From the NCBI GenBank assembly GCA_020634435.1, contig JACKBS010000004.1, forward strand, positions 1 through 64,000: a stretch of 64,000 nucleotides of DNA, read 5' to 3'. Under the pieces are notes generated by a model. It ran no database searches. It saw only the letters and a program-made list of their open reading frames with translations, and was not told the origin of the DNA. A program made the position numbers and the translations under genes. This DNA comes from Ardenticatenaceae bacterium. GTDB taxonomy: Bacteria; Chloroflexota; Anaerolineae; Promineifilales; Promineifilaceae. Numbering within the stretch: the first letter of the stretch is position 1; each line of letters opens with the position of its first letter. This document shows, one piece after another, positions 9,648 through 16,721 of this stretch.

Positions 9648-9773
9648 TTGATCCTGAAACCTCGAATGGCCAAGCTCTTTTTTGTGGCCTTATTCACAAT
9701 TATTCTGTTAATCATCTCTTTGATGATCATCTACCTTGTCACCAATTTAGGTGGCCCTGGTTTTGGACATTAG
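9648..9773 (+). CDS. Tiny single-helix membrane protein, 41 residues
   Basis: A TTG start at 9648 stands 4 bp after AAAAAGGAG and opens 41 codons ending TAG. The sequence reads (M)ILKPRMAKLF, one strongly hydrophobic segment (FFVALFTIILLIISLMIIYLV), then TNLGGPGFGH. The strong ribosome site and clean membrane helix support a real gene; an in-frame ATG at residue 6 is an alternative start with poorer spacing. It lies 44 bp after a lipoprotein gene in the same direction. Function unknown. Confidence 0.5.
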   Translation: MILKPRMAKLFFVALFTIILLIISLMIIYLVTNLGGPGFGH

Positions 9774-9813
9774 CATTTTGTTTCAAGAATGGTACGTTGG
9801 CCAATGGAAAAAT

Positions 9814-9866
9814 TCTGTTGGGGAACCAAACGATAGGCTGGGAACGTTTTAAGTGGGGGCTGTTGG
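9814..9866. repeat. Diverged repeat upstream of a lipoprotein gene (copy B)
   Basis: Second copy of the element at 8643-8694, sharing TTCTGTT, GGGAACCAAAC and a following GCG/ACG-TTTTA segment. It precedes the lipoprotein gene that starts at 9919. Confidence 0.4.
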
Positions 9867-9918
9867 TCGGCAATAGTCCCCACCATTTCCTAACTTCACC
9901 ACAAAAGGAGCAAACACC

Positions 9919-10788
9919 ATGGCCCAACAGCCTGTAAAACAATTGATTGGTTTATTCATTTTTCTCTTGCTGCTGGGGGCGGCGGCCTGCACCCCGCCCA
10001 CCGTTGAGCAGATTCCCGTGCGGGAAACGCCTACAGTCGAACCCACGGCCGTTCCTGTTGCCGCACACATCGAAGCCGATTGTTTCCAGTCGGCCACGGC
10101 GCTGGCCTGGCTGGATGAAAATGGCGATGGCGTGCAGGATGAAGGGGAGCCGCCGCTGCCCGGCATCGAATTTGTGCTGGAACCCACCGTCTACAGCCGC
10201 ACCCTCAGCGACGAAAACGGCATTGCCGCCATTTCCGCCACCACGCCGGGTCTTGATTGCCCCGAGCCATTAACAATTGCCGTGTCGCGGCACGATGGCT
10301 ATACAGTGACCACGGCCAGCGCTGTGCCCGTCATCAGCATCAGCCAAATCTATGCCTTTGGTTTTCAGCCGCTGCCTATGGCTACGTTGATCGAGACAGA
10401 AACATACCAGGGGGCTTTGTTTACGGCCGTTTCTACCGCCGAATTTATCAACTGGTTAGACGAACCCGCCGACGATTTTTGGACGCCCACCGAGGCCGAC
10501 GTGGCCAGCTTTGAAGCCGGATTGGCTCAATTTTTGCAAGAAAATAGCGAAGGGCAGTGGGACACCCTGCCCATCATTGAGCGGCTGCCAGAGTACACGC
10601 GACAATATTTTGGCTTTGTGCAAAACGAGGAACAGCTCATTTTTGCCAACATGTTCTGCGATGCCATGAGCAGTGATTGGCTGGAAGCGCCTGTGGTGGT
10701 AGCCGATGGCGGTAACTGCTACCTGCAAATCATTTTTAACGCCGATGCCAACACTTATTTATCTCTGTATGTAAACGGTGAATCGTAA
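9919..10788 (+). CDS. Lipoprotein with SdrD-B-like domain
   Basis: 289 residues; the ATG follows AAAAGGAG at 9 bp. The lipobox is LLGAAAC (Cys24). After a Pro/Thr linker (VETPTVEPTAVP type) comes a Cys-containing domain with LAWLDENGDGVQDEGEPPLPGIEF, the characteristic SdrD-B / carboxypeptidase-regulatory-like beta-sandwich signature, including a D-x-N-x-D-G calcium-type loop. The C-terminal half (about 160-289) is not recognised and contains several Trp and Tyr. Expected to sit on the cell surface. The neighbouring beta-helix gene starts 13 bp later, suggesting co-transcription. Confidence 0.78.
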   Translation: MAQQPVKQLIGLFIFLLLLGAAACTPPTVEQIPVRETPTVEPTAVPVAAHIEADCFQSATALAWLDENGDGVQDEGEPPLPGIEFVLEPTVYSRTLSDENGIAAISATTPGLDCPEPLTIAVSRHDGYTVTTASAVPVISISQIYAFGFQPLPMATLIETETYQGALFTAVSTAEFINWLDEPADDFWTPTEADVASFEAGLAQFLQENSEGQWDTLPIIERLPEYTRQYFGFVQNEEQLIFANMFCDAMSSDWLEAPVVVADGGNCYLQIIFNADANTYLSLYVNGES

Positions 10789-10801
10789 TGAGGTGAACTT
10801 T

Positions 10802-12439
10802 ATGAAGCGAAAGGGAATTATTTTTGTGATTTTGGGGCTGGGAACGGCCGTTGCCCTCCTCATCCTCTCCCAGCAAAATAGCCAGGCTGCGCCGCTGGCC
10901 ACCACCTACTACGTCTGCGACTGCCAGCCGGGGGCCGATGGCAACTGTACCGCAGGCAGTGACGCCAACAGCGGCACAAGCCCCGGTGCGCCGTGGCAGA
11001 CTTACGAAAAAGCCCGTACCCAGTTCAGCATCATGGCGGGCGGGGATGAAATTCGCTTTTGCCAGGGCGGCGCGTTTGACCTGGCCAGCGGCAGTGCCCG
11101 CTGGGTGAACAGCAACTGTTCCAACTCTTTTCCCTGCACCGTAGCCGATTATGCGCCGCCGTGGGCCTCTGGTGATGAAGGACGGCCGATTTTGTCGCGC
11201 CCAGTGGATGACCACGGTTTTGATCTGGCCAACGGGGGTAATGCCATTGCCCAGGGCGGCTACATCTTTGAAAACCTCGATTTGCGCTGTCCCGGCTGTG
11301 CTTCTAACGGTTGGGCCTTCTTCTTTTACAATGACGTGAATGATGTACTGCTGGACAACATTCGCATGGATGGCTTTGCCATCGGCGTGCATTTGGCGGG
11401 GTCCAACCCCTGTTCCGGTGGCGACCCGCAGTGCAACGGCCAAAATGATCGGGTGACGCTGCGCAATCTCACCATTCTCAACAGCGATCACCAGGGGGTT
11501 TTGGGTGGCAGCAATGATCTGCTCATCGAAAACAGCTACTTTGAAAACAACGGCGATGGCTCCATGTTTGACCACAATATCTACGTCAGCGGCGGCAGCC
11601 GGATGACCATTCGCAACAATGAGCTGTATCGCTCGTCGCTGGACGGCAGCGGCAGCTGCGGCGGTGTCTCGCTTGTCGGTCATGGCGTCATGAACGATTT
11701 GCTCATTGAAGGCAACTATGTGCATGAGGATGTGGGCAAGGCCAATCAGGGCTGCTGGGGCATTGCCATCACCCCGGCATACAGCACCGCCGAAGCGTTT
11801 ACCAACGTCACCATTCGCGGCAACCGGATCGAAAATGTGGGCAATACGGCAATCGGAAGTGCCTCTTGCCAAAACTGCACCATCGAAAACAATGTCATCA
11901 TTCAGAACCAGGGCTTTGGTGTGACCGGCGTCAGCATTCCGGCGCAGCTGCCGGGCACGGGCGACGCCATCAGCCAAAACGTGGTCATTCGCAACAACAG
12001 TATTTGGACCAATACCGGCACCGGTATCCGGCTCAATGAGGGCAGCAGTCATGCCATTGTTAGCAATGCCATTCAGGCAACGAACGCCACTTCCGGCTGG
12101 AACTGCCTGGACGCCACGATGTCTGCGGTCAACTACAACGTGATCAACTACAATGTTTGTGGCTTTGGCGCGGGCGAGTGGGCCAACGGGATGGGGGATT
12201 TGGCGGCGTGGCAGGTGATTGGCTGGGGCATCAACTCCATTGCCGATGTGCCGGGCTTTGTGAGTGGTGCGGATTTGCGGCCGGGGTCGGAAACGGCCGT
12301 TATCGTCGATACCGGTTCGCCGGGGTTAAGCAGCCTGACAGATTTCGACGGCAACTTGCGTGATTCGCTGCCAGATGCGGGCGCTTATGAATGGCATCCC
12401 CTGACCGAAAAGCTCTTTTTGCCGCTGATTGTACAGTGA
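10802..12439 (+). CDS. Secreted right-handed parallel beta-helix protein
   Basis: 545 residues from the ATG at 10802 (GAGGTGAA upstream; an earlier in-frame ATG has no ribosome site and overlaps the previous gene). A signal peptide or anchor (KGIIFVILGLGTAVALLIL) is followed by a Cys-bearing N-terminal cap (YYVCDCQPGADGNC) and many PbH1 turns such as NDLLIENSYFENNGDG, VTIRGNRIENVGN and VVIRNNSIWTNTG. It then has a PGFVSGADLRPGSETAVIDTG-like C-terminal cap (DUF1565/pectate-lyase-like) and the tail KLFLPLIVQ. This fold is common in polysaccharide lyases and adhesins; no catalytic residues can be assigned. A second gene of the same kind is at 29430. Confidence 0.82.
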   Translation: MKRKGIIFVILGLGTAVALLILSQQNSQAAPLATTYYVCDCQPGADGNCTAGSDANSGTSPGAPWQTYEKARTQFSIMAGGDEIRFCQGGAFDLASGSARWVNSNCSNSFPCTVADYAPPWASGDEGRPILSRPVDDHGFDLANGGNAIAQGGYIFENLDLRCPGCASNGWAFFFYNDVNDVLLDNIRMDGFAIGVHLAGSNPCSGGDPQCNGQNDRVTLRNLTILNSDHQGVLGGSNDLLIENSYFENNGDGSMFDHNIYVSGGSRMTIRNNELYRSSLDGSGSCGGVSLVGHGVMNDLLIEGNYVHEDVGKANQGCWGIAITPAYSTAEAFTNVTIRGNRIENVGNTAIGSASCQNCTIENNVIIQNQGFGVTGVSIPAQLPGTGDAISQNVVIRNNSIWTNTGTGIRLNEGSSHAIVSNAIQATNATSGWNCLDATMSAVNYNVINYNVCGFGAGEWANGMGDLAAWQVIGWGINSIADVPGFVSGADLRPGSETAVIVDTGSPGLSSLTDFDGNLRDSLPDAGAYEWHPLTEKLFLPLIVQ

Positions 12440-12451
12440 TTGGTGGAGGTA

Positions 12452-12483
12452 GTGAGGCGGGAAACGGCCGTTTCCCGCCTCAC
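12452..12483. terminator. Perfect 32-bp palindrome between convergent genes, probable bidirectional terminator
   Basis: Arms GTGAGGCGGGAAACGG and CCGTTTCCCGCCTCAC are exact reverse complements with no spacer, centred on the octamer ACGGCCGT. It lies between the stops of the beta-helix gene (plus) and the lipoprotein gene (minus). There is no clear T-run, so termination is inferred from position. Confidence 0.6.
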
Positions 12484-12493
12484 CAATTTACCG

Positions 12494-12931
12494 TTAGGGC
12501 AGAGTATGGTCTGGTTGCAGCCCAATCGTTAAGGTTTTCCCCGGCACCAGATCGATCCCGACAAAATTTTCTTCATAGGGCACGTAGCCATCGGCCTCTA
12601 CCACCACGCGGATGTTGTCCGTATCGTGCAGAATCATGGGCAAATTGAACTCCCCCTGGGAGTCTGTATTTGTTTGCTGTTCAAATCCATCCTGAATTTC
12701 CGGGAAGTATGACAAAACAATTTCATAACGCACAATGGCGTCAGCCAACGGACTGTCGGTAGTCGCGCTGAAATCATAAATAAAGCCGTCGATGGCGGTG
12801 GTCCAGGTACCTTCGCGGGTGGGCGTGGGGGTGCCGCCGCTTTGTGAAAGGGCCGGGTCTGTCGCTTGGCCGCCACTACAGGCGACCAATACGAGCCAAA
12901 GCCACAATAAGAAGACAATTTGTTTTTTCAT
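12494..12931 (-). CDS. Small lipoprotein with carboxypeptidase-regulatory-like domain
   Basis: 145 residues; the ATG follows AGGAG. The signal MKKQIVFLLWLWLVLVAC gives a lipobox with Cys18, then a Gly/Ser/Pro/Thr linker (GGTPTPTREGT). The remaining 90 residues (IDGFIYDFSATTDSPLADAIVRYE... FNLPMILHDTDNIRVVVEADGYVPYEE) match the look of a CarboxypepD-reg/Cna-B beta-sandwich: an initial G-x-[IV]-x-D segment, a central GEF/FNLP turn, and a DGY/EADGY segment. It is probably a surface scaffold. It is transcribed toward the beta-helix gene. Confidence 0.75.
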   Translation of the reverse strand: MKKQIVFLLWLWLVLVACSGGQATDPALSQSGGTPTPTREGTWTTAIDGFIYDFSATTDSPLADAIVRYEIVLSYFPEIQDGFEQQTNTDSQGEFNLPMILHDTDNIRVVVEADGYVPYEENFVGIDLVPGKTLTIGLQPDHTLP

Positions 12932-13134
12932 GGGTGTAGCTCCTGTCTTTGTAACGCGCTGCGGCTAGCTGCGCCGCAGACAGCCTATTCCCCCTCAGCT
13001 TAAGGCTGTTCATCACCCATTGTAGAGCAAGAGCCTGATTTTTTTCAGTGTACTTTGCGGCTACTGCGTTCCAGTGTGATTAAACAGGTCTTTGACGATA
13101 GAACCCGAACAACTTATCAGGCGGGCAATTAACT

Positions 13135-13190
13135 CACGCAAAGACGCGATGGCACAAAGGGAAAATTGAGCACCTTTGCGACTTGGCGTG
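13135..13190. repeat. Imperfect inverted repeat of the CACGCAAAGACGC type
   Basis: CACGCAAAGACGCG...CACAAAGG is mirrored by CACCTTTGCGACTTGGCGTG. It is a non-coding spacer element in the 339-bp region 12932-13270; the rest of that spacer shows no gene. Confidence 0.5.
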
Positions 13191-13270
13191 AAATTCAATG
13201 GTGTTTGGTTCGTAGACCATTGGTGATCTTGCTGTGGTTTTTACGGCCGTCTTTGCTCTACAATTGCGCG

Positions 13271-14215
13271 ATGTCTTCCCTTACACACAATGAAACCGCC
13301 AGCCGGGGATATGCCGTTGCCCTGGCCAGCGCGGCGATTTTATCGACAACGGCCGTTTTCATCCGCTACCTCACCGAGACGTACCACATTCCACCGCTGC
13401 TGCTGGCCTTCTGGCGCAGCTTTTTTGTGGTGCTTACCCTGCTGCTGGCCCTGGGATTGTCACGCCCGGCGCTGCTCCGCCTGCCGCGCCGCCAGCTGCC
13501 GTACCTTGTTGGTTATGGTCTGTTGTTCACCGTCTTCAACGGCTTGTGGACGTTGTCCGTGGCGCTCAACGGGGCAGCCGTGGCCACCGTTTTAGTCTAC
13601 AGCTCGGCAGCGTTTACGGCGCTGCTGGCCCGCTGGCTGCTGAAGGAATCGCTGGATGCCGTAAAGATTGTGGCGATTGTGCTTTGCCTGGCGGGCTGCG
13701 TGCTGGTAGCCGATGCGCTAGACCCCACCGCCTGGGATCGCAACCTGATGGGCATCCTCACCGGGACGCTGGCCGGGCTGGGGTATGCCATCTACAGCCT
13801 CATGGGGCGCTCGGCGGCGCAGCGTGGCCTGAATGCGTGGACGACGCTGCTGTACATGTTTGGCTTTGCCACGATCTTTTTCCTGCTGGTGAATTTGCTG
13901 CCGGGGGAGATGGTGCTGGGAACGGCCGTTGCTCCCACGGATATTTTCTGGTTTGGCCGCGCCTGGACAGGTTGGGGTGTGGTGATTTTGCTGGCGGCTG
14001 GACCCACCGTGACCGGTTTTGGCCTGTACAACACCAGCCTGGGACTGCTGCCATCCAGCGTAGCCAACCTCATTTTGACGACGGAACCGGTATTTACGGC
14101 CGTACTCGCCTACTTCTTGCTGGATGAGCAGCTCACCGTTTTGCAGATGGTGGGCAGCTTGCTAATTTTGGGTGGGGTGTTGTTTTTGCGGTTATGGGGT
14201 GGACGAAAAACCTGA
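13271..14215 (+). CDS. EamA/DMT-superfamily transporter
   Basis: 314 residues from the ATG at 13271 (MSSLTHNETASRGYAVALAS). A 35-residue upstream extension is possible in frame but lacks a ribosome site and is not membrane-like. Ten hydrophobic segments arranged as two EamA repeats are visible, with the typical first-repeat segment AAILSTTAVFIRYL...LLLAFWRSFFVV and the closing segment SLGLLPSSVANLILTTEPVFTAVLAYFLLDEQL. The family exports or imports small metabolites (amino acids, nucleotides and others); the substrate cannot be predicted. A TACAAT hexamer ends 6 bp before the ATG, so the message may be leaderless. Confidence 0.88.
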   Translation: MSSLTHNETASRGYAVALASAAILSTTAVFIRYLTETYHIPPLLLAFWRSFFVVLTLLLALGLSRPALLRLPRRQLPYLVGYGLLFTVFNGLWTLSVALNGAAVATVLVYSSAAFTALLARWLLKESLDAVKIVAIVLCLAGCVLVADALDPTAWDRNLMGILTGTLAGLGYAIYSLMGRSAAQRGLNAWTTLLYMFGFATIFFLLVNLLPGEMVLGTAVAPTDIFWFGRAWTGWGVVILLAAGPTVTGFGLYNTSLGLLPSSVANLILTTEPVFTAVLAYFLLDEQLTVLQMVGSLLILGGVLFLRLWGGRKT

Positions 14216-14245
14216 CAGGTCTTACAACTTTCAAGACCTGTCAGG
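14211..14245. terminator. Bidirectional hairpin terminator
   Basis: A perfect 13-bp stem, CCTGACAGGTCTT with AAGACCTGTCAGG, around a 9-nt loop. It overlaps the stop codon of the transporter gene and lies 10 bp from the end of the convergent ferric-reductase-like gene. Confidence 0.75.
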
Positions 14246-14255
14246 TTTGGTAAAC

Positions 14256-14825
14256 CTACGCCTGCTGGGGCTGCATTGCCGTTCGGCGGTCGGTGAAGGC
14301 AGTCAGGACGCGGTAGGCGGTGAGGAAGAAGACCAGAAGCCCGGTGATCAGGTAGGTGGCTTCAAGTACGGCCGTATCCGTCCCGGCAAACCAGCTGTGC
14401 AGCAGCGACAGCACAAACGCGCCGTAAGTCAGATAGTGCAGCAGGTGGAACGTTTTGTAACCGATGCGGCTGCGAATGTAAAAGGTCAAGGTGGTTAAAA
14501 TGCCCAGATACAGACCAATGATGCCCAGTCCCACCCAAAACGGACTGTACGGCCCGGTGAATGGCACCAGTAAATTGACCACCGAATAATCCATGTAGCC
14601 GCTAAAGAGCAGCAAAACCGCGTGCAGCACCGTCAGGCCGATGGCATTCCAGGAGAGGTAGTTGTGCATGGCTAATGAAAGTGACCCCGGCACAATCTCC
14701 TTGAGGAATTTGCTACTGATAACCAGCCCCCAAATGGTGGAGGCAGCCATAAAAAGATAAGCTACGGTGCCGCTAGAGCGCACCAGATACCAGATTGTTT
14801 CGTCATTAATAAGTTCAGTCATCAT
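14256..14825 (-). CDS. Ferric-reductase-like transmembrane protein
   Basis: 189 residues with about six membrane segments. Histidines placed within helices (LAMHNYLSWNAIGLTVLHAVLLL and YKTFHLLHYLTYGAFVLSLLHSWFAG) match the paired haem-ligand pattern of the ferric-reductase/YedZ transmembrane domain. No NAD(P)H or flavin domain is attached, so it is a bare haem-binding membrane core. It closes an operon with ApbE and two small secreted or anchored proteins, which suggests electron transfer across the membrane to a flavinylated or other external acceptor. Donor and acceptor are unknown. Confidence 0.8.
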   Translation of the reverse strand: MMTELINDETIWYLVRSSGTVAYLFMAASTIWGLVISSKFLKEIVPGSLSLAMHNYLSWNAIGLTVLHAVLLLFSGYMDYSVVNLLVPFTGPYSPFWVGLGIIGLYLGILTTLTFYIRSRIGYKTFHLLHYLTYGAFVLSLLHSWFAGTDTAVLEATYLITGLLVFFLTAYRVLTAFTDRRTAMQPQQA

Positions 14826-14842
14826 AAATCTCCCATAATAAG

Positions 14843-14901
14843 TAATCCACAGATTGCACAGATTTTTTCTTATAACTCTGCGCTCTTTGCGCCCTTAGCG
14901 G
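14843..14901. repeat. Dispersed spacer repeat (TCCACAGATTGCACAGATT family)
   Basis: AATCCACAGATTGCACAGATT followed by ACTCTGCGCTCTTTGCG. Related sequences occur at 4208, 18110, 46860 and 53820. It fills the gap between ApbE and the ferric-reductase-like gene and is non-coding. Confidence 0.45.
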
Positions 14902-15891
14902 TTAAGCCAGTTCCAGGTTTACAAAAGGCGCTAGCGTGGGCGTAACGATTAGTTCGCCATTTTGGTCGATCAAGGCCGCGCCCAGATTCTTATCGGTGAG
15001 CCGCTGGTGGGCGAGCTTTTTCCCGGCAATCAGAGCTGCCGTTGCCCAGGCTTCGGCGCGTACGGCCGTTTTTGCCAATACCGTCGCCGTGATCAGGTCC
15101 GTTTGCGCCGGTTGGCCGGTGCGTGGGTCGATGAGATGGTGGGCAGTACGGCCGTTTTGCTGCCAGTGCCGGTAATCAATGCCCGAGGTGGCCATCGTGC
15201 CAGCCACCAGCCACAGCGGGAATTGTGTTTCCCGGTCTGCGCCAGGAGCCGCGGCTGCTTCCTTGAGCGGTTTTGTTACGACGACGGGCCAGCCAGGCCA
15301 GCCGGTGGGGGCGCCGCCAGCGGTTAAATCGCCGCTGGCATCTACCAGGCAAGGGCCCCAGTCCGACAAAAAGTCAACGACTTGCTGGGCCACATACCCT
15401 TTGGCTATGCCCCCAAAATCCAGCTTCACGCCCGGCGGCAGCCAGAGCGATCGCCCTTCGGCATGCACCTGCACAGATTCCCACTGGCCCCACGAGGCTT
15501 CGGGCAATGCGATGTTGCCGTCGGTCTCATCTTCCCAGAAGAAGCGCTCGGTAAACGAGCGTTTGTACCCGGCGGCTTCCAACGCCGTCAGCTGCGTGAA
15601 GTCGAACAGGCCGCCCGTTTCGCGGGCCATGTGCCGGGCTTGCATCGTTACGCTCCACAGCGTGGGCGAGACCGGCACCCAGGTGCCGGGGTTGGCGTTG
15701 AGCTGCGACAGTTCGCTTTGCGGGTTGAAGCGGCTCAAGCGGCGTTCGGCGCGGATAAACATTTCTTCGGCTTCGTGCAGCAGCGTTTCGGCCGTTTCCG
15801 CATTGGGCAGCTCCAGCCAGATGGCCATCTCGCAGCCCATTGCGCGAAAGGTATAGGACCGCCACGTTTCCGGGTAATTTTGCTCGTTCAT
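14902..15891 (-). CDS. apbE: FAD:protein FMN transferase (ApbE family)
   Basis: 329 residues from the ATG at 15891, four bases after the stop of the preceding gene with AGGA in front; a longer TTG-started reading is less likely. Family marks are visible: RSYTFRAMGCEM near the N terminus, ERRLSRFNPQSELSQLN, VKLDFGGIAKGYVAQ (the conserved L-D-F/L-G-G-I-A-K-G segment), DASGDLTAGG, and HHLIDPRTGQPAQTDLITATV near residue 275. ApbE transfers FMN from FAD to a Thr or Ser of a target protein outside the membrane, using Mg2+. A signal peptide is not obvious. The operon partners are a haem-type membrane protein and two small proteins, but neither small protein shows a clear flavinylation motif, so the target may be elsewhere. 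Confidence 0.9.
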   Translation of the reverse strand: MNEQNYPETWRSYTFRAMGCEMAIWLELPNAETAETLLHEAEEMFIRAERRLSRFNPQSELSQLNANPGTWVPVSPTLWSVTMQARHMARETGGLFDFTQLTALEAAGYKRSFTERFFWEDETDGNIALPEASWGQWESVQVHAEGRSLWLPPGVKLDFGGIAKGYVAQQVVDFLSDWGPCLVDASGDLTAGGAPTGWPGWPVVVTKPLKEAAAAPGADRETQFPLWLVAGTMATSGIDYRHWQQNGRTAHHLIDPRTGQPAQTDLITATVLAKTAVRAEAWATAALIAGKKLAHQRLTDKNLGAALIDQNGELIVTPTLAPFVNLELA

Positions 15892-15895
15892 AGCG

Positions 15896-16183
15896 TTATC
15901 CTGAGGAACGGCCTCGGGCGACAAACTGGTTGGCGCTAAAAGTTGGCGCCGCCACGGTTGGAATCGCTTCCAGGCTCAGGTCCAATTCCGGCAGCGTGAT
16001 TTCAGTGATGCTGGACGATTCTTCAATGGTCGTAGTCGTGGTGGCGGCGGTGGTAACGGTGGTTGCTTCGGCCTGGCTGCCTAACAGCCCTGCGCCAATC
16101 AACGTGGTAACTAAGCCACCGACGGCCAACGCCACTTTCATCTTTATAAGATGCCGGTTTGATTGTGTTCCGTTTGTGTTCAT
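15896..16183 (-). CDS. Small exported protein of the ApbE operon
   Basis: 95 residues with a signal-like segment (MKVALAVGGLVTTLIGAGLLGSQAEA from about residue 15), then a run of Thr (TTVTTAATTTTTIEESSS) and a short tail ending ARGRSSG. Its stop lies four bases before the apbE start, so the two are probably translationally coupled. No recognised domain and no clear D-x-x-[ST]-G-A-[ST] flavin attachment motif. It could be an exported electron-transfer partner or scaffold; that is inference from position. Confidence 0.65.
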   Translation of the reverse strand: MNTNGTQSNRHLIKMKVALAVGGLVTTLIGAGLLGSQAEATTVTTAATTTTTIEESSSITEITLPELDLSLEAIPTVAAPTFSANQFVARGRSSG

Positions 16184-16207
16184 AATTTTCTCCCTTAGTA
16201 GCTGTGA

Positions 16208-16226
16208 GTCGGATTGTCAATCCGAC
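16208..16226. repeat. Short dispersed palindrome (copy 2 of 2)
   Basis: Arms GTCGGATT and AATCCGAC with loop GTC, followed by CCAC. Same element as at 4178-4196, here between the two small genes of the ApbE operon. Confidence 0.6.
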
Positions 16227-16238
16227 CCACAGTTTTTG

Positions 16239-16613
16239 TTAATGGTCGTGACTGTGCCCAGGGCGAGCCCCGAAACTATCGGTTCCCAAAGCCAACGTGC
16301 CGCTTTGCGCAGAAAGCTCAGAGATGGTCTGGTTGGCGGCTTCAATTTGGGCTTGGTATTCGGTTTCGCGGGACTGCATGGTGGTTAGTGCCTCACGCAG
16401 CTGGGTATTTTGCGCTTGCAGCGCATCTACCTGGGCTTGCAAGGTGGCCACATCATCACTGAAATCTTCAGTGGTTTGCACAACGGCCGTTTCTACCACA
16501 GCGGTTTCGGCAACGGCCGTACCCGTCCCGCGAAATGCCAGGAACACGGTGAGCATGAGCACGGTGAGCGTGCCCGCAATCAAAATATTGGTTAGACGTT
16601 TTCTATTTTGCAT
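16239..16613 (-). CDS. Membrane-anchored coiled-coil protein with C-terminal His tail
   Basis: 124 residues; the ATG follows AAAGGAGA. One membrane anchor (about 7-27) is followed by a Thr-Ala-Val-rich linker, a predicted coiled coil (about 50-95; heptad-like VATLQAQVDALQAQNTQLREALTTMQ) and a tail GARPGHSHDH that could bind a metal. The linker contains TAV repeats produced by two copies of ACGGCCGT. It is the first gene of the operon with the small exported protein, apbE and the ferric-reductase-like gene. It may hold a metal or organise partners outside the membrane. The family is not recognised. Confidence 0.7.
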   Translation of the reverse strand: MQNRKRLTNILIAGTLTVLMLTVFLAFRGTGTAVAETAVVETAVVQTTEDFSDDVATLQAQVDALQAQNTQLREALTTMQSRETEYQAQIEAANQTISELSAQSGTLALGTDSFGARPGHSHDH

Positions 16614-16721
16614 AGAATCGCATTCTCCTTTTCTTTTCAGCGAAATGTTGTTTTTTGGTGCAACGATGGAGAGTTTAGCCGAGAGGTGTTCAGAAAAAGT
16701 TAAGAAGCGATTTGCTAACGG

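Noticed and set aside
10736..12052. 438-codon frame on the minus strand
   Set aside because: It lies wholly opposite the beta-helix gene, has low-complexity Ala/Val/Asp content, no ribosome site and no family look. The plus-strand gene has clear signal, repeats and start.
13166..13270. N-terminal extension of the EamA transporter
   Set aside because: It reads through a spacer repeat, lacks a ribosome site and does not resemble the family's first residues.
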